From positions 132,283,808-132,347,807 of the forward strand of contig NC_044556.1 of the NCBI RefSeq assembly GCF_007565055.1: a stretch of 64,000 bases of DNA, read 5' to 3'. A model generated the notes under the pieces. It did not search any database, had not been told where the DNA came from, and was given only the letters and a program-made list of their open reading frames with translations. Source of the DNA: Rhinopithecus roxellana. Lineage: Eukaryota > Chordata > Mammalia > Primates > Cercopithecidae. Of the stretch, positions 24,248 through 35,930 are shown piece by piece; position 1 is the first letter of the stretch, and each line of letters opens with the position of its first letter. Position numbers and translations under genes: made by a program.

Positions 24248-24622
24248 TGTATTAGTCCATTTTCACACTGCTGATAAAAACATACCCAAGACTGGGCAAT
24301 TTACAAAACAAAGAGGTTTAATTGGACTTACAGTTCCACGTGGATGGGGAAGCCTCACAATCATGGCGGAAGGCAAGGAGGAGCAAGTCCCATCTTACAT
24401 GGATGGCAGCAGGCAAATAAAGAATGAGGAAGATGCAAAAGCAGAAACCTGTGATAAAACCATCAGATCTCAAGAGACTTATTCACTACCATGAGAACAG
24501 TATGGGGGAAACCACCCCATGTTTCAATTATCTCCCTCTGGGTCCCTCCCGTAATACATGGGAATTACGGGAGTACAGTTCAAGATGAGATTTGGGTGGG
24601 GATGGAGAGCCAAACCATATCA
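24248..24622 (-). mobile_element. Solo LTR of THE1/MST (MaLR) type
   Basis: Complete from TGTATTAGTCCATTTTCAC to AACCATATCA, in reverse. The 5-bp target-site duplication TAGCC is perfect on both sides (24243-24247 and 24623-24627). No internal retroviral region is attached. Confidence 0.92.
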
Positions 24623-24699
24623 TAGCCATTCTGCCAGAAACAAAAGCAGAATTCATGCATCTATTTATTTATTTGTTTATTCATCAGTTCATGCATTCA

Positions 24700-25720
24700 T
24701 CAAATGTTTGTTGAGTGCTTTCTGTGTGCCAAGCACCATTCCAGCGCTAGGGGAACAGGAGAGTCCAAAACAGTAAGCATTCCTGCCCGCACATTGTGCA
24801 GTCATCACTGGGAAGAGGCAATAAACAAAATAAATCAGTGGAAGATGGAACTTTTCAGGTGTGACAAGTGTTATGGAGACCAAAAAAGGAGGGTAGGGAA
24901 TTCTGGGGTAAAGACATAAAGATAAAAAGCAAGATAAGCAAACATCTGAGAGAAGAGCCGTCCAGGAAGAAGCCTGGAGCTGGGAGTGCCTGGCATGTTC
25001 TAGAACACAAGAGGCCAGCAATGCTGACGTAGTTTGCAGTGAAAGAAGTCAGAGGGTTAGCAGGAGGCCAGACTAGATAGAACCTCGCAGGCTTCTCCTC
25101 TGCTATGGGGAGCATATGGGGGTTTTGAGCAGGGGAAGAACCTGATAGAAATCATGGTTTTACAGGGTCTCTCTGCCTGCTGTGTTGAGAACAGGCTGGG
25201 CAAGAGGAAGGCAGCACAAAAGCGAAGGCAGACCAGTCGGCAAGCTGCTGTAATAATCTAGGAAAGAACTAATGATGGCTTAGAACAGGGAACAAAGTGG
25301 TCGAGGCAGGAAGAAGTGACCAGGTTCTGGGATGCATTTTGAAGACAGAGCCCACAGGCTTTGCCTACAGTGTGTTGTGGGATATGAGAGGAAGAGAAGA
25401 GTCCAGGAAGAACGTAACTGCCATTTGCTGAGATGAGGAAAACTATGGAAGATCAAGTTTGGTGGAGAGAAGACCCAAGAAGCTCATTTGGTGATGCTTA
25501 GCTTTGAGATGACTTTAGACACTCAGTTGAAGATGGTAAGTGGGCTGTTGAATACATGAGGCTGACATTCAGGGGACAGATCTGAGTCAAGGGTATAAAT
25601 TGGGAATGGTCAGTATTAGGTGGATCCCACTGCCATAAGACTAGACAAAAACATTGAGAGTTAAGTGCAGGTAGAGGAGAGACTGAGCCCTGGACAGGCC
25701 AACAGTAGACACCAGAGCTG
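24700..25720. repeat. Old dispersed repeat of unassigned family, copy C (longest)
   Basis: About 1 kb in family order: GTGCCAAGCACCATTCC, a 'TGTTATGGAGACC' region, 'CTAGAACACAAGAGGCCAGC', 'GCTGCTGTAATAATCTAGG', and 'GACATTCAGGGGACAGATCTG'. No open coding frame. Confidence 0.55.
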
Positions 25721-26829
25721 AGAAGGAAGTAGCCAAAGATGAACTAGAAGGAACAGGAGGGAGGCAGGAGGAGGCCAGGAGAAGGCGGGTCCTTCTTTCT
25801 CCTCACTGCTGCGTTAACCCTCGTTTTGCCTTTTTGCTGTCACTCCACCTCTGTCAGCTTCACCTCTCTCAGATTCATTCTTAGGTAAATAAAGATGTTT
25901 TCTATCACTGTGCATGAGCCAAAATAGATATTTACTAGGTAAACACTATTCCTTTAATTGGGCGATTCTTTAAAAAAAAAAAAAAAAAAAGGCACACAGA
26001 TCTCTGTTTGGCGTGTTCGTTACAATACGTGGATCTGCTGGAACATCAAGTTACCCAGCTCCACAGTCTCCGTGGGCTCCACGGTCAAACTGCCAAATGG
26101 TGTTGAAGATATTCTCATGATTGTTGCTATTGTTATTGTTCAGAGAGGCTTCAGCCCTTGGGGCAGCCCTCCCTCCTTCCCCCTCCCACTCCCCACCCAC
26201 TGATCCAGAGGCATGAATGCTCTCATCAATTCACTTTGGTCCAGCTGCCAGGCTGGGGAACAGATGTTGTATTGTTAACAGGAAGGAGAAAACAAACAGC
26301 TCCACTCTCCTGTGTTCTCCCGCCCTCCTCCCCCATCCCCCTTTCAGTCCCCTGGTGAAAATGGGCAAACAATGTTGGGGAGAGGACGGGGTCCAGTGAG
26401 TAATGCCCTTCTCCCTACCAAGGCCGAGCCACGGAGCTCCTGACCAGAGGCACACAGAGCGCTCTCCCGGACCCTGTTTACAGAGGACATGAGCTGTGTC
26501 AGCTGAGCGGGCTTGCCTGTGGCTGGTGACGTGAAGATGTTCTCACTGAGCAGAACACTGAAAGAAGACAATGGCCCTCTTCTGCATGTGGCCCTAGTGA
26601 CAAATCTACCTGCATTTTAAGGGCAAAAGCTATGGCCAAAAGACAAGCCCAGGACAAAAGGAAAATGTTTCTTGGCTGAACTCTATCTCTGTATGTCTTA
26701 TCATTTCTCCTCTGGAGGCTTTTTAGAAATGGGGAAAATTCCTTTCTTCCCTAGAGAACACAGGGTTAGAGTCTCCCACCTTTTCTCTCACTTGTCACGC
26801 AGACCCTTCCAAGCTGGGGAGGGGTAGAG
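25721..26829. other. Unassigned sequence with an A20 run
   Basis: An A-run at 25972-25990. A strong-looking splice acceptor (polypyrimidine then CAG at about 26346) precedes a GTGAGT, but coding is unsupported. Confidence 0.5.
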
Positions 26830-27381
26830 GTGAGGGGTGCATGGAGTAGGGTAAGCATAGGAAATCTAGAGTGAAGGCTGCATGTGAAATAGTAGCATGG
26901 AGGTAAAGGGGGACACAGCCTGTCAGCTAGTCTAAGGGGTTGAAACTTCCATTGAAGTTACTAGGTGGCAAGGAAAAGGTTTTAGGAAGAAGAGTGACAT
27001 ACAAGAAACAGATGACATCTCTGTGATAGATGGGTGGGAAGGGAAAGCTAGTCAAAAGGCTGCTATAGCAATCTAGGTCACAGACAACCAGAAGCCCTAA
27101 GACAGCATTAGAGATGGTTCAGCTGCTGTCAATGAGGCAAAATCAATAGGGCTTAGGAACCAATTGGGCATGGAGAAAGGGTGGCTGAGGATGACTAGGC
27201 TGTAGAAAGAACATTAGTGGCTCTAAGCCTCAAAAGGTTGTGTCTACCCTGTATACAACATCCACAATAAAAGTACTGTCTAATCATAAAATAAGTATAA
27301 GGAAGCCAATAAGCTTTGTTTTTTCTAGGATGGCATTTTGATGCTTTTTAAAAGCACTACACTCTTTTTTGTTTAAGCTTT

Positions 27382-27890
27382 TGTTGTTTTTTTAAGTTTT
27401 TTATTTCCATAGGTTTTTGGGAAACAGGTGGTGTCTGGTTACATGAGTATGTTTTTTAGTGGTGATTTCTGAGATTCTGGTGCACCCAAGACCCAATCTG
27501 TACACACTGAACCCAATTTGTAGTCTTTTATCCCTCACTCACTTCCCACCCTTTCCCCCTGAGTCCCCAAAATCCATTGTGTCATTCTTATGCCTTGACA
27601 TCCTCATAGCTTAGTTCCCACTTATGAATGAGAACATACAATGTTTGGTTTTCCATTCCTGAGTTACTTCACTTAGAATAATAGTCTCCAATCCCATCCA
27701 GGTTGCTGTGCCATTAATTAATTCTTTTTTATGGCTGAGCAGTATTATCATCATATATATACATATACATATATGTATACACACACACACATACCCCACA
27801 GTTTATCCACTTGTTGGTTGATGGGCATTTGGGTTGGCTCCACATTTTTGCAATTGCAAATTGTGCTGCTATAAACATGCATGTAAATCA
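27382..27890 (-). mobile_element. L1 3' fragment
   Basis: Reverse L1 ORF2-end and 3'UTR text (TTCCCACTTATGAATGAGAACATAC; GTTTATCCACTTGTTGG). An AT/CA microsatellite lies within it (27752-27793). Confidence 0.85.
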
Positions 27891-28059
27891 CTACACACTT
27901 CTGAAATAATTTTTTGGCACCCTGTGTTTGTTTCCTTGGTGTTCCAAGCCTGTGCTTTTTTTGTGCTCACTGGAGAATCCAACACAGGGAGGAAGTTTCA
28001 GGATTCATGTCCAGGCCACAAGGTAGATGGCGATGCTGCTCATGGAGGACAGGGATGCA

Positions 28060-28660
28060 GGAAGAGGAGAGGGGAGGTGGAGTGAGAGTGATGAGCTCAG
28101 TCTTGGACATGCTGAGTGAGAAGTATCAATGGAGACAGACACGGCCAGAAGGCAGCTGATTAGATGAGTCTGGAACGGAGATGGTGGAACTGGGCATCTC
28201 AGCGCTCATGCAGGGGGAGAGTCACAGGAGAGGATGAGGTCACCTAGGGTGAATGTGCGGAAGGAGAGGGGAGAGAGCCTGAAATGACACCAGCAGAAAA
28301 TCAGCATTTTAGGGACTGGGCAGGAAAAGGAGCCTGAAGAGAAGTATCCAGAAAGACTGAAGAAAATGTAGGAGGGAGTAAAGCTGCAAAGACCAGGAAA
28401 AGTGGGAATTTCAAGGAGGAGGAAATGATCAAAAGCATCAAATGCTATCGGCTAATTTAAGTCAGTCGAGAGAATGGCCAGGGCTGATTGGCACCGCTGT
28501 GTTTAACAATAAAGAGGTCACTGGTGGTCTTACTGAGAGTGATTTCTGGGGAGCAGTATACGTGGAAGGGTAACTGAGAAGCAAATTATGTGATGAATAA
28601 GAGGCAAATTTATACCATTAGTGGTAGCCGTAGAGGAATGGAATAAAGATGGTAAAGAAC
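28060..28660. repeat. Old dispersed repeat of unassigned family, copy D
   Basis: Phrases 'GTGATGAGCTCAGTCTTGGACATGCTGAG' and 'AAATCAGCATTTTAGGGAC' match the family order, with no open frame. Confidence 0.5.
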
Positions 28661-28665
28661 ATACT

Positions 28666-28975
28666 GGCCTGGTGCGTGGCTCATGCCTATAATCCCAACT
28701 CCTTGGGAAGCTAAGGTAGGAGGATCACTTGAGGCCAAGAGTTTGAGAGCAGCCAGGACAACATAGTGAGACCCTATTTCTACAAAAAATAAAATTAAAT
28801 TAAAAATAGCTGAGTGTGGCAGTATGTGCCTGTAGTCTCAGCTACTTGTAAGACTGAAGTGACAGGATCCTGTAGTTAGAGGTTACAGTGAGCCATGATC
28901 ACACCACTCCACCTCAGTCTGGGTGACAGAGTGAGATCCTGTCTCTCGAAAAAGAAAAGAAAAGAAAAAAACATT
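28666..28975 (+). mobile_element. Alu (J-like)
   Basis: A diverged dimer with an AAAAG tail. Confidence 0.85.
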
Positions 28976-29876
28976 TAAATACACTAATAGTTCCTTTAAC
29001 CTGCTAAGCAAATACATCAAGCCCCACTAGGTTTGGGGGCAAGGAGGGTAACTCTAATATATAAATAAGTTTTAGGGGAACATTTCTTTTTACACCACCT
29101 ACAGGCTACAGAGAATCAGCTGAGGCAATAATTTTACTTGGCTTGGATGTGGTGCTCTGGAAAGGGTGGCAAGCATTTATCAGGCACCTACTGTATATGT
29201 TAGTTAATGTATGAGCTGTTGTATGGAATTCAGAAACAATGAGCTCAAGAAGCTCATCACCTCAGAGGCTGCAAATGTACAGTGTGAAACACACGTTGTG
29301 CTTGTCCTATACCGTGTTTTTCTAAGATTAAACCACCACTTTAAAAAGTCATAAAAATTTAGACATCTGTTCTCTCCTGAAAAACTGGAAGATCTACATC
29401 TACCTGGATTTTTGGTAGGCAGCAACAGACTGGAGCAAAGGGCAGCTGTCCCTTACTGACAGCACCTATTCTCCAGTTCACATAGTCCCCAGGGGTCTGC
29501 TATCTGACTCATGGAGCAGACTTCAGATACGTCATCTGCCTGGCCCTTGGTAGGCATTTGTGTTTGTGACCACAACTGAAGTCAATCTAAGTCATGAACT
29601 GCTACGTGCTAAAATGAGGGATGGCAATAACTATCTGGCAGGTATTCAAAAAAAGGAGAAATCAGTAGAATTAAATAGTTGAGCAAAGCTTCTTAGACTT
29701 AGTCTGACAGGCAGGTAGGATACAGGTAGATGATTGGATGCATAAATGGATGGATAGATGAAAGAGAAAAGAATTCCCCTTGGGTTCAGGAACAGACCAA
29801 ATACGTTTACATGGCAGACTGTGGCTAGAAGAAGGAGCACAGATCAGGTATCTTTCATTTAAAATCTGAAAACTCA
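28976..29876. other. Unassigned unique sequence
   Basis: No gene or named repeat supported. Confidence 0.55.
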
Positions 29877-30175
29877 GGCCAGGCACCGTGGCTGGCACCT
29901 GTAATCCCAGCACTTCAGGAGGTAAAGGTGGGCGGATCACCTGTGATCAGGAGTTTGAGACGAGCCTGGCCAACATGGAGAAACTCTGTCTCTAGTAAAA
30001 ATATAAAAATTAGCCAGGGATGGTGGCAGGCACCTGTAAACCCTGCTACTCTGGAGGCTGAGGCAGGAGAATCATTTGAACCTGAAGGCAGAGGTTGCAG
30101 TGAGCTGAGATTGTGCCACTGCACTCTAGCCTGGGAGACAGAGCAAGACTCCATCTCAAAAACAAATAAATTTTT
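29877..30175 (+). mobile_element. Alu (S-like)
   Basis: A complete dimer. AAAATCTGAAAA occurs on both sides as target-site duplication. Confidence 0.92.
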
Positions 30176-30851
30176 AAAATCTGAAAATGTATTGTTTTCA
30201 GAGCAGGGAGAAGGCATTTCAACTTACCTGCAGGCAATGCTATCTATTATTTCTCTACATGCGTATCCTGTTACAGACTACTTACTGATCGACAGCAATA
30301 ATCATGGAGTGATATTGCAAGGAGCTGCTGTCTTGAAAATAAAATGTAAAAAACTTACAGCATCAGGAGTTCATATCTATACAATAGTTTCACTCTTTTG
30401 CTTGGCACAATCATATTGATTCCAATTCCACTGGTAGCCATCATATTCAAATATTCTTTCTTCCAGTCTTTTCTAGGTGGCTGTTGGTGCCCATCCCCAA
30501 AGAGGGTGCTCTTTAAGCTCAATGAACTGAAATTGCAGCCTCACATCCTGTCCAAGTTTCCCGGCTTCTGACAGAATTTGAAATTACCCCAAGGAGGTAA
30601 TCACTTATCTAATTCCTTTGATAATTTCTAAAGTGAAAGAAATGGGGGGGAGTGCGGGGGGGGGAACCACCTAAATGACAGAAGAAAAAGCATTAAACTT
30701 TTACCACACTAGTTCATTGACCTCGTTTCAAAGTCCTGGCCTTTGCACTGCATTTCCCGTCTTATAAGACCAATTGTGTGTGTGGAAAAGCCCACTTGCC
30801 ACCTGAGGACCCTAAGATGTAGCCCATCCATTGACAAATCTTACCTTTTTA

Positions 30852-30985
30852 TTTTTTATTTTTTTTTTTGAGACAGAGTCTATGTTATCCATGCTGGTCT
30901 TAAACTCACTCCTGGGCCCAGGTGATCCTCTTTTAGCCTCCCCTTATAGCTGGGATTACAGGCACCCACCACTGCACCCAGCTCT
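30852..30985 (-). mobile_element. Alu fragment
   Basis: A reverse partial Alu: T-run, GAGACAGAGTC, then GCTGGGATTACAGGCACCC. Confidence 0.75.
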
Positions 30986-31500
30986 GACAAACCCTACTGT
31001 TAAATAAAAACAATGAATTGTAACATACTAGGGATAATCAAAAGCTTCCAGGAAGAAAATAGTTTCCATAGAAAGACATGATAATAATAGCAATAGACTT
31101 ATCAATATCAGCACTAAAAGTAAGTCAATGAAAAAAATGTTTTTCTAAAGAAAAATTATTTTCAACTAATACCAACTGAAGGTCCCAATTAAATGTGAAC
31201 ATAGAATACAGACATTTTCATACAAACAAGACTTTTTAAAAATTTACCTCCTATGTATCCTTTACTAGAGATTTCTAGAGACTGTGACAAAATGAAAATA
31301 AAATGAAACTGAAATGAAAATCTAAACCAAGAAAGGGGAAGACATGGGATGCAAGAAATAGGGGATGCAATATAAGAGAAAGATGAAGGAAATTCCTGGA
31401 ATGACCATGAAGGGAAGTCCCACAAGGACAGCTTTGCTGCAGGCCTGGGGGATCACCCAAAGTGGAACAAGAGGACAGAAGCTCCTGGAGGAAGGTCTAT

Positions 31501-31526
31501 GGGCGGGGGGTGGGGGTGGGGGGCGG
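31501..31526 (+). other. Strong G-quadruplex motif
   Basis: Runs of 3, 6, 5 and 6 G's separated by single C or T, then CGG. Single-base loops predict a very stable parallel quadruplex on the plus strand. Confidence 0.85.
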
Positions 31527-31671
31527 AATACAGCTGTACGCATAGAAGGCTTTGAGATGAATGTAAAAATATCTCCATTCTCCACAGACACCTGCTCTGA
31601 CCACATGGAACTTTATACAGTGAGGATGTTGAATGGGGTAGAGGGATTTAGCCATAGGTTAGAAAAATTAA

Positions 31672-31972
31672 GGGCCAGGCATAGTGGCTCACACCAGCAC
31701 TCTGGGAGGCCAAGGCAGGCAGATCACTTGAGCCCAGAAGTTCAAGACCAGCGTAGGCAACATGGCAAAACCTCATCTCTACAAAAAATTAGCCAGGTGT
31801 GATGATGCATGCCTGTAGTCCCAGCTACTTGAGAGGCTGAAGTAGGGGGATCACCTAAGTCTAGGAGGTCAAGGCTGCAGTGAGCCGTGATTATGCCACT
31901 GCACTCTAGCCTGGGCAAGAGTGAGACCCTGTCTCAAAAAAAAGAGAAAAGAAAAGAAAAAGAAAAAAAAAA
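31672..31972 (+). mobile_element. Alu
   Basis: A dimer with a short deletion in the head and a GAAAA tail. Confidence 0.88.
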
Positions 31973-32208
31973 GTAATAAGAAAACAAAAGAAAATAAGCA
32001 GGCAATCATGAATTACCTAAAAAATCAAAAATTAAAATTATAATCTAATACTTGGCTTAGCATGAACAATCTTTCAATAGTCATAATAATCTAAATGCTG
32101 AATATATTTGACTTCTCTGCTGGAGGAATTGGAAGCATATGAAAAGAAAAAGGGAGCAATAGAGATCTAAAACTTCATCTACAATAAAATGTTTAAATAA
32201 ATTTCAAG

Positions 32209-32370
32209 TTAGCCAGGCACAGTGGGGCTCACTTGTAGTACCACCTACTCAGGAGGCTGAAGCAGGAGGTTGCTCGAGCCCAGGAGTTTGAGGTTGTAGT
32301 GCACTGTGATGCCTGTGAATAGCCTCTACACTCCAGCCTGGGCAACATAATGAGACCCTGTCTAATAATA
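32209..32370 (+). mobile_element. Alu monomer or right-arm fragment
   Basis: About 160 bp of Alu text ending CCAGCCTGGGCAACATAATGAG. Confidence 0.75.
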
Positions 32371-32433
32371 GTAGTATCAAATTATTAATTAAACAACATC
32401 AGTATGAGCATATTCTTTGAAATACAGAAGTAT

Positions 32434-32757
32434 GGCTGGGTGCGGTGGCTCAGACCTGTAATCCCAGCACTTTGGGAGGCCAAAGCAGGTAGATCACATG
32501 AGGTCAGGAGTTTGAGACCAGCCTGGCTAACATGGTGAAACCCCATCTCTACTCAAAATACAAAAAAAATTGGCTGAGCATGGTGGTAGGTTCCTGTGAT
32601 CCCAGTTACTCAGGAGGCTGAGGCAGGAGAATCGCCTGAACCCAGGAGGTGGAGGTTGCAGTGAGCTGAGATTGCGCCACTGCACTCCAGCCTGGGCGAC
32701 AAGAGCAAGACTCCATCTCAAAAAATAAATAAATAAAAATAAAAAATAAAATAAAAT
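32434..32757 (+). mobile_element. Alu (S-like)
   Basis: A complete dimer with an AAAT-repeat tail. ACAGAAGTATG and ATGGAAGTATG flank it. Confidence 0.9.
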
Positions 32758-32929
32758 ATGGAAGTATGTATCATTAGAAACAGTGAAAGATTTGAATGCA
32801 AGTACCTCTGGGGAACAGGACGTGGAGGAGGTGGTCAGGAGTCTACAGGACTGCTAAGTGTTTTTAGCACATTTGACTTGTTTAAATTCAGGATCTGTGT
32901 CACTTTGATTAAAATTTAAATGCGATCTA

Positions 32930-33040
32930 GGTGCCACTTTGGGAGGCCGAGGTGGGAGAATCACTTGAAGCCAGGAGTTCAAGAGTAGCCTGAGCAACAT
33001 AGCAAGACCTCCATCTCTGTTAAAAAATACATATATATTT
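32930..33040 (+). mobile_element. Alu left-arm fragment
   Basis: Starts inside the head (GCCACTTTGGGAGGCCGAGG) and ends at the mid A-rich linker. Confidence 0.8.
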
Positions 33041-33258
33041 TTTAAAATTTTTTAAAATAAAATAAAATTTAAATAAATTTACTATCAGAATTAAATAGTC
33101 TCCCTCAAACACCTAGTATCCCTATACACCTACCAAGGTGAATACATGGAAAGTTAACAGTTCACTTAGAGTCACGGTTCTTGTCTGGCATGTTTGTCAA
33201 GCAGTTATCAATCTGCAGTGGCAGTTCCCTTACAGCCAATCATCCATGCAGAGAAACT

Positions 33259-33367
33259 TTTTTTTTTTTAATTTAAAAACACTTTTTATAGTGTGTTGTT
33301 TTTATTAAGTGGTCACACCCGAAGGGGTGGCGGTGGATCCGGTGGGGGAATGGGGCCGCCTAAGCCT
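33259..33367 (-). pseudogene. 109-bp retroposed 3' end of an unidentified mRNA
   Basis: Read on the minus strand, it has a GC-rich start, then AATAAA at 33306-33301, then an A-tail at about 33268-33258. An identical 14-bp target-site duplication CATGCAGAGAAACT lies at 33245-33258 and 33368-33381. These are the marks of an L1-driven, strongly 5'-truncated cDNA insertion. I do not recognise the source transcript. Confidence 0.85.
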
Positions 33368-33795
33368 CATGCAGAGAAACTCTTGCCTGTGTATTCAGGT
33401 AACGGCTGCCTCTGCAAGTCTGTGTACCAGAAGGAAAGAAAGTGGACAAGCTAGACAAACATAGGCATCTGTGGAGACAGATATTTTCACATTCATCTTT
33501 AACCCTGCTATGTGGACACCTACCATGACAGAAGTCTGAATTTTGGATAGTGGTGAAAACAACAACTAGTTCTAGTTCTCACCCTCATTCAGAGAGTCTG
33601 GACAAAACTGTAGAAAAACAGAATGAACTCTTCCAAGTTGCTGAGATTTATAGTATCTCCTTGCAGAAAAAAAATATCAGTTAGTTAGTCTGAAAAACAC
33701 TTCCTACCTACAGGTGCTAGAATGCTTCACCCTGAAAGGTAAGTTTAGATGGGTCTTAGATAATTCAGCTTAGCAATTCAACCAAGAGATCCAAC

Positions 33796-34066
33796 CACCA
33801 GGTTCTCCTGAGGCCCAGCCTGGTGGCAACTGTGCTAGGATGGGGGCAGAGTGGGTGGGAGCCCATTTCTCCACAGGAAATCCAGAAACCATCCCACCAA
33901 CTTCTCCAGGATTAACCTTAAATGCCTTCATCCTCCCTTAAATCCTCTCACTTCCTTCCTTTTGTCACTTCAAGCATTAGCTACATATCATCGTAACCCA
34001 TGTTCAATACTCAGGAGGGAAAGAAGCAATCGGAAACTCACACCTTGGCTCGCTTATTCAGAGACT
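33796..34066 (+). repeat. Inverted duplication, arm A (271 bp)
   Basis: It pairs with the reverse complement of 34961-35231 with no gap over 271 bp and only a handful of mismatches, all but two near the outer end. No transposon terminal signature is seen. Confidence 0.96.
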
Positions 34067-34180
34067 AGGAGATCCAGAGAGGCAAAGGGACTTGCCCAAA
34101 GCTACAGAGCCATTTTGCAACAGAACCAGATGTAGAATCATGGATGGGGCTCCATACTGCCTAACTCAGAGTTTAGCCTG
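34040..34180 (-). mobile_element. MIR-like fragment across the arm A boundary
   Basis: GGCAAAGGGACTTGCCCAAAGC resembles reverse MIR. It continues beyond the duplicated segment only on the arm A side, suggesting arm A is the original. Confidence 0.5.
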
Positions 34181-34216
34181 TAACCTTCAGATAGACAGAT
34201 AGAAATAGATGTCAAA

Positions 34217-34517
34217 GGCCGGACGCAGCGGCTCACATCTGTAATCGCAGCGCTTTGGGAGGCCAAGGCAGGTAGATCACGAGGTCAGGAGTTTGAGACC
34301 AGCCTGGCCAACATGGAGAAACCCCGTCTCTACTAAAAATACAAAAAAAATTAGCCGGGCATGGTGGTGCATGCCTGTAATCCCAGCTATTTGGGAGGCT
34401 GAGGCAGGAGAATCACTTGAACCCAGGAGGTGGAGGTTGCAGTGAGCTGAGATCGCACCATTGCACTCCAGCCTGGGTGACAGAGCAAGACTCTGTCTCA
34501 ACGAAAAAAAAAGAAAG
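34217..34517 (+). mobile_element. Alu (S-like) in the inverted-duplication spacer
   Basis: A complete dimer. The flanks AGAAATAGATGTCAAA and AGAAATAGATGTTAAA are its target-site duplication. Confidence 0.93.
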
Positions 34518-34960
34518 AAATAGATGTTAAAGCAAGGTCAAGATCTAAACACAGTTGTAATTTTGAGGATTGTGATCCTTCCACCACTCCAAACTGCCTC
34601 ACAAATCCATAATAATAAATTAAAATAAAGGGGGAACTATAAAATCCAACAAATCAGAGGCTTACTTCTGCCTCAGCTGCCCATTTTTTTGGGTTTAAAC
34701 AATCCATGCATTCAGCAATGAGTTATTGAGCATGTATTTTGTCCTGAGGAACTTCCAAATGGAGATGTCTAGTAGAGAGGTGGGTGCTGAGGTCTAAGAA
34801 GAGAGAGATCTGAGATGGTGTGATCATTGTCGTAACAAAGGATGAGACTGCCCGGGGAGAATGAATACACTGAAAACAGAAGATGCCCAAATTCCAAGGA
34901 GCACCAGCCTTAGGATGGGAAGAGGAAGGGAAAATACAGGGTACTCCTAGAATGGACCCC

Positions 34961-35231
34961 AGTCTCTGAATAAGCGAGCCAAGGTGTGAGTTTCCGATTG
35001 CTTCTTTCCCTCCTGAGTATTGAACATGGGTTACGATGATATGTAGCTAATGCTTGAAGTGACAAAAGGAAGGAAGTGAGAGGATTTAAGGGAGGATGAA
35101 GGCATTTAAGGTTAATCCTGGAGAAGTTGGTGGGACTGTTTCTGGATTTCCTGTGGAGAAATGGGCTCCCACCCACTCTGCCCCCATCCTAGCACAGTTG
35201 CCACCAGGATGGGCCTAAGGGGAACCTGGTG
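34961..35231 (-). repeat. Inverted duplication, arm B (271 bp)
   Basis: The reverse-complement partner of 33796-34066, separated by an 894-bp spacer. Confidence 0.96.
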
Positions 35232-35699
35232 AGGACAGGTGTTTCTAGAAAGGGTCAGTAGGAGGCCACCCACTCTTCTGCTAAGTGAACTTAGTCCACA
35301 TCAGTACATGTGCTGCTCAGAGCTATGTGGTATAAAGGTTGGGCAAACATGCACTTTCACAGTGCTGAGGGCAAAGACCAAGAAGACTGGGACATGACCA
35401 GAAAGAAAGGTTATCACATGCTTAAAGCAAAGAGAAAATGCAAGGACAGTCACCTTTCATCTCATTAAGTGTGTTTTCAAAAAAAATGTCACTGTGGAAG
35501 AAATTCCAAGTAGGAAAGTGGTGGGCCTGCCCAGGGAAGGGATTGGTTGATTGTTAGCTTTTGATTGGTCCAAGATGCAGGAGATTTTATGAGCAAAGAG
35601 CTCACATTCTCATCCCCTATGTCCTGATTACACCAGGCTCTCCCTGGAGGTTCACTCTGGCTGGGATTTTAGACTTGAGGAGTGTAGAGAGAGCTAGGA
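35232..35699. other. Unassigned unique sequence
   Basis: No gene or named repeat supported. Confidence 0.55.
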
Positions 35700-35930
35700 A
35701 CCACGGCAGTAGGGCAGAGAAAGCCCAGGCTTTGGAGCAAGCAGCCTAAGTTTGAACCATGACTTCAATCCTTATCATTAGGGTGACCTTGTTAAGATTA
35801 CATAAACTCCATGAGTCTCAGTGTTGTCATCAATAAATTGGAGATGATACTTACCTCAAAGGATTGAATGAGAGAGTATTTACAAAAAACTACCAATAGC
35901 TACTTGGCAAGTGCTCCGTCACCTCCTGCT
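35700..35930 (+). mobile_element. MIR SINE
   Basis: Forward MIR order: CAGCCTAAGTTTGAACC, GGGTGACCTTG, CTCAGTGTTGTCATCAATAAATTGG, GATACTTACCTCAAAGG. Confidence 0.8.

Noticed and set aside
33851..35176. Two almost identical proteins on opposite strands
   Set aside because: Both are consequences of the inverted duplication and begin at GTG; the DNA duplication is the real feature.
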